Shown in pieces: positions 23,480 to 23,777 of a DNA stretch of 23,777 bases; within the stretch, counting starts at the first letter, position 1; each line of letters opens with the position of its first letter. The stretch lies in NCBI GenBank assembly GCA_950069165.1, contig CATMIT010000016.1, positions 1-23,777 of the forward strand, given 5' to 3'. The position numbers and the translations under genes were made by a program. The stretch is from an uncultured Flavobacteriales bacterium (GTDB lineage Bacteria; Bacteroidota; Bacteroidia; Flavobacteriales; BACL11). Below the pieces are notes generated by a model that was not told where the DNA came from, made no database searches, and saw only the letters and a list, made by a program, of their open reading frames with translations.

Positions 23480-23777
23480 TTACGGAGTAATAGATAAAGT
23501 TAACCACATGTATTTTACATCTTCTTCACCACCATCATTATCGGTAGCATACTTAATGCCAACATTGGTATTATCACTCATGGTGTAACCCAAGTTTGCT
23601 TCAGTTACATTTCTTTCGTAATCATCCATACCATCACCAGTATTAGTAATTTTATGCATTGCTAGACCTAAAGTAAAGTCACCCATTGCATAAGAAACAC
23701 CAAAAGACATATCTTCATCATCACCATTAAGAGTACCCATGTTACCATGAGATCCCCAAGAAGCAGCTTCATCACCA
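23480..23777 (-). CDS. Porin-like outer-membrane beta-barrel protein, C-terminal fragment
   Basis: The frame is open to the window edge, so only the last 98 residues are seen and the real start lies beyond 23777; the ATG at 23740 is internal. The sequence alternates barrel strands with acidic turns: DMSFGVSYAMGDFTLGLAMHK, VTEANLGYTMSDNTNVGIKYATD, then DVKYMWLTLSITP. The ...MSFGVSY, DFTLGLAM and NVGIKY strand pattern is reminiscent of porins of Gram-negative bacteria. The end is Thr-Pro instead of the usual C-terminal aromatic residue. It shares orientation and acidic turns with the two small barrel genes, but no clear homology. Followed by a strong terminator. Confidence 0.7.
   Translation of the reverse strand, partial: GDEAASWGSHGNMGTLNGDDEDMSFGVSYAMGDFTLGLAMHKITNTGDGMDDYERNVTEANLGYTMSDNTNVGIKYATDNDGGEEDVKYMWLTLSITP

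Noticed and set aside
1..23777. Search for CRISPR arrays, tRNA genes, insertion sequences, prophage or defence genes
   Set aside because: No regularly spaced repeats, cloverleaf-like sequences, transposase motifs or defence domains were seen by eye. A tRNA scan and a CRISPR search would settle it.

Overview
The window reads as an ordinary, gene-dense stretch of an AT-rich Bacteroidota (Flavobacteriia-like) chromosome. Evidence: outer-membrane proteins have signal peptides ending in Ala-Gln; several intergenic gaps carry the Bacteroidota -7 box TAnnTTTG instead of a sigma70 -10 box; Shine-Dalgarno sequences are essentially absent; and the protein sequences (FumC with RTHLMDATP, free-standing FeoA/FeoB, half-size TSUP, RecQ next to KdsD-TatC-LptB) look flavobacterial. 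No rRNA, tRNA, CRISPR array, insertion sequence or phage gene was seen.

Layout. (1) 1-836: C-terminal part of fumarase C, cut by the window edge. (2) 844-5057, minus strand: a short Cys-rich lipoprotein gene too small for routine calling, then feoA-feoB (Fe2+ uptake), a SprT-like metalloprotease and a mannose-1-phosphate guanylyltransferase; feoA/feoB abut and feoB/sprT overlap as TAATG. (3) 5135-6624, plus: an MlaE/MlaF-type lipid ABC permease and ATPase, facing a metallo-beta-lactamase-fold hydrolase (6628-7266, minus) whose zinc motif has an unusual Asp-to-Val change. (4) 7335-12071, plus: a 1059-residue outer-membrane protein joining a degenerate peptidase-like domain, a TolB/WD40-like propeller and an Omp85-like barrel, then a half-size TSUP permease and an M20 amidohydrolase. 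(5) 12064-14767, minus: recQ and an NADPH-dependent FMN reductase-like flavoprotein. (6) 14859-18330, plus: kdsD-tatC-lptB-hldD, joined by 0-nt junctions or 4-nt overlaps, linking Kdo precursor synthesis, LPS export, heptose synthesis and Tat secretion. (7) 18327-19633, minus: an M23 peptidase and a MerR-type regulator, divergent from alaS (19733-22327, plus). (8) 22375-23777, minus: two tandem paralogous small outer-membrane barrel proteins and the end of a porin-like protein, separated by clear hairpin terminators.

Most genes concern the cell envelope (LPS precursors and export, lipid transport, outer-membrane barrels, peptidoglycan hydrolase, Tat) plus iron uptake and housekeeping (AlaRS, RecQ, FumC). 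I see no defence island or mobile system. The points most worth a second look are the three-part Omp85-like protein, the tiny CxCP lipoprotein ahead of feoAB, the V63 substitution in the MBL protein, and the tandem acidic-loop barrel proteins. No stretch above 300 bases lacks a gene.
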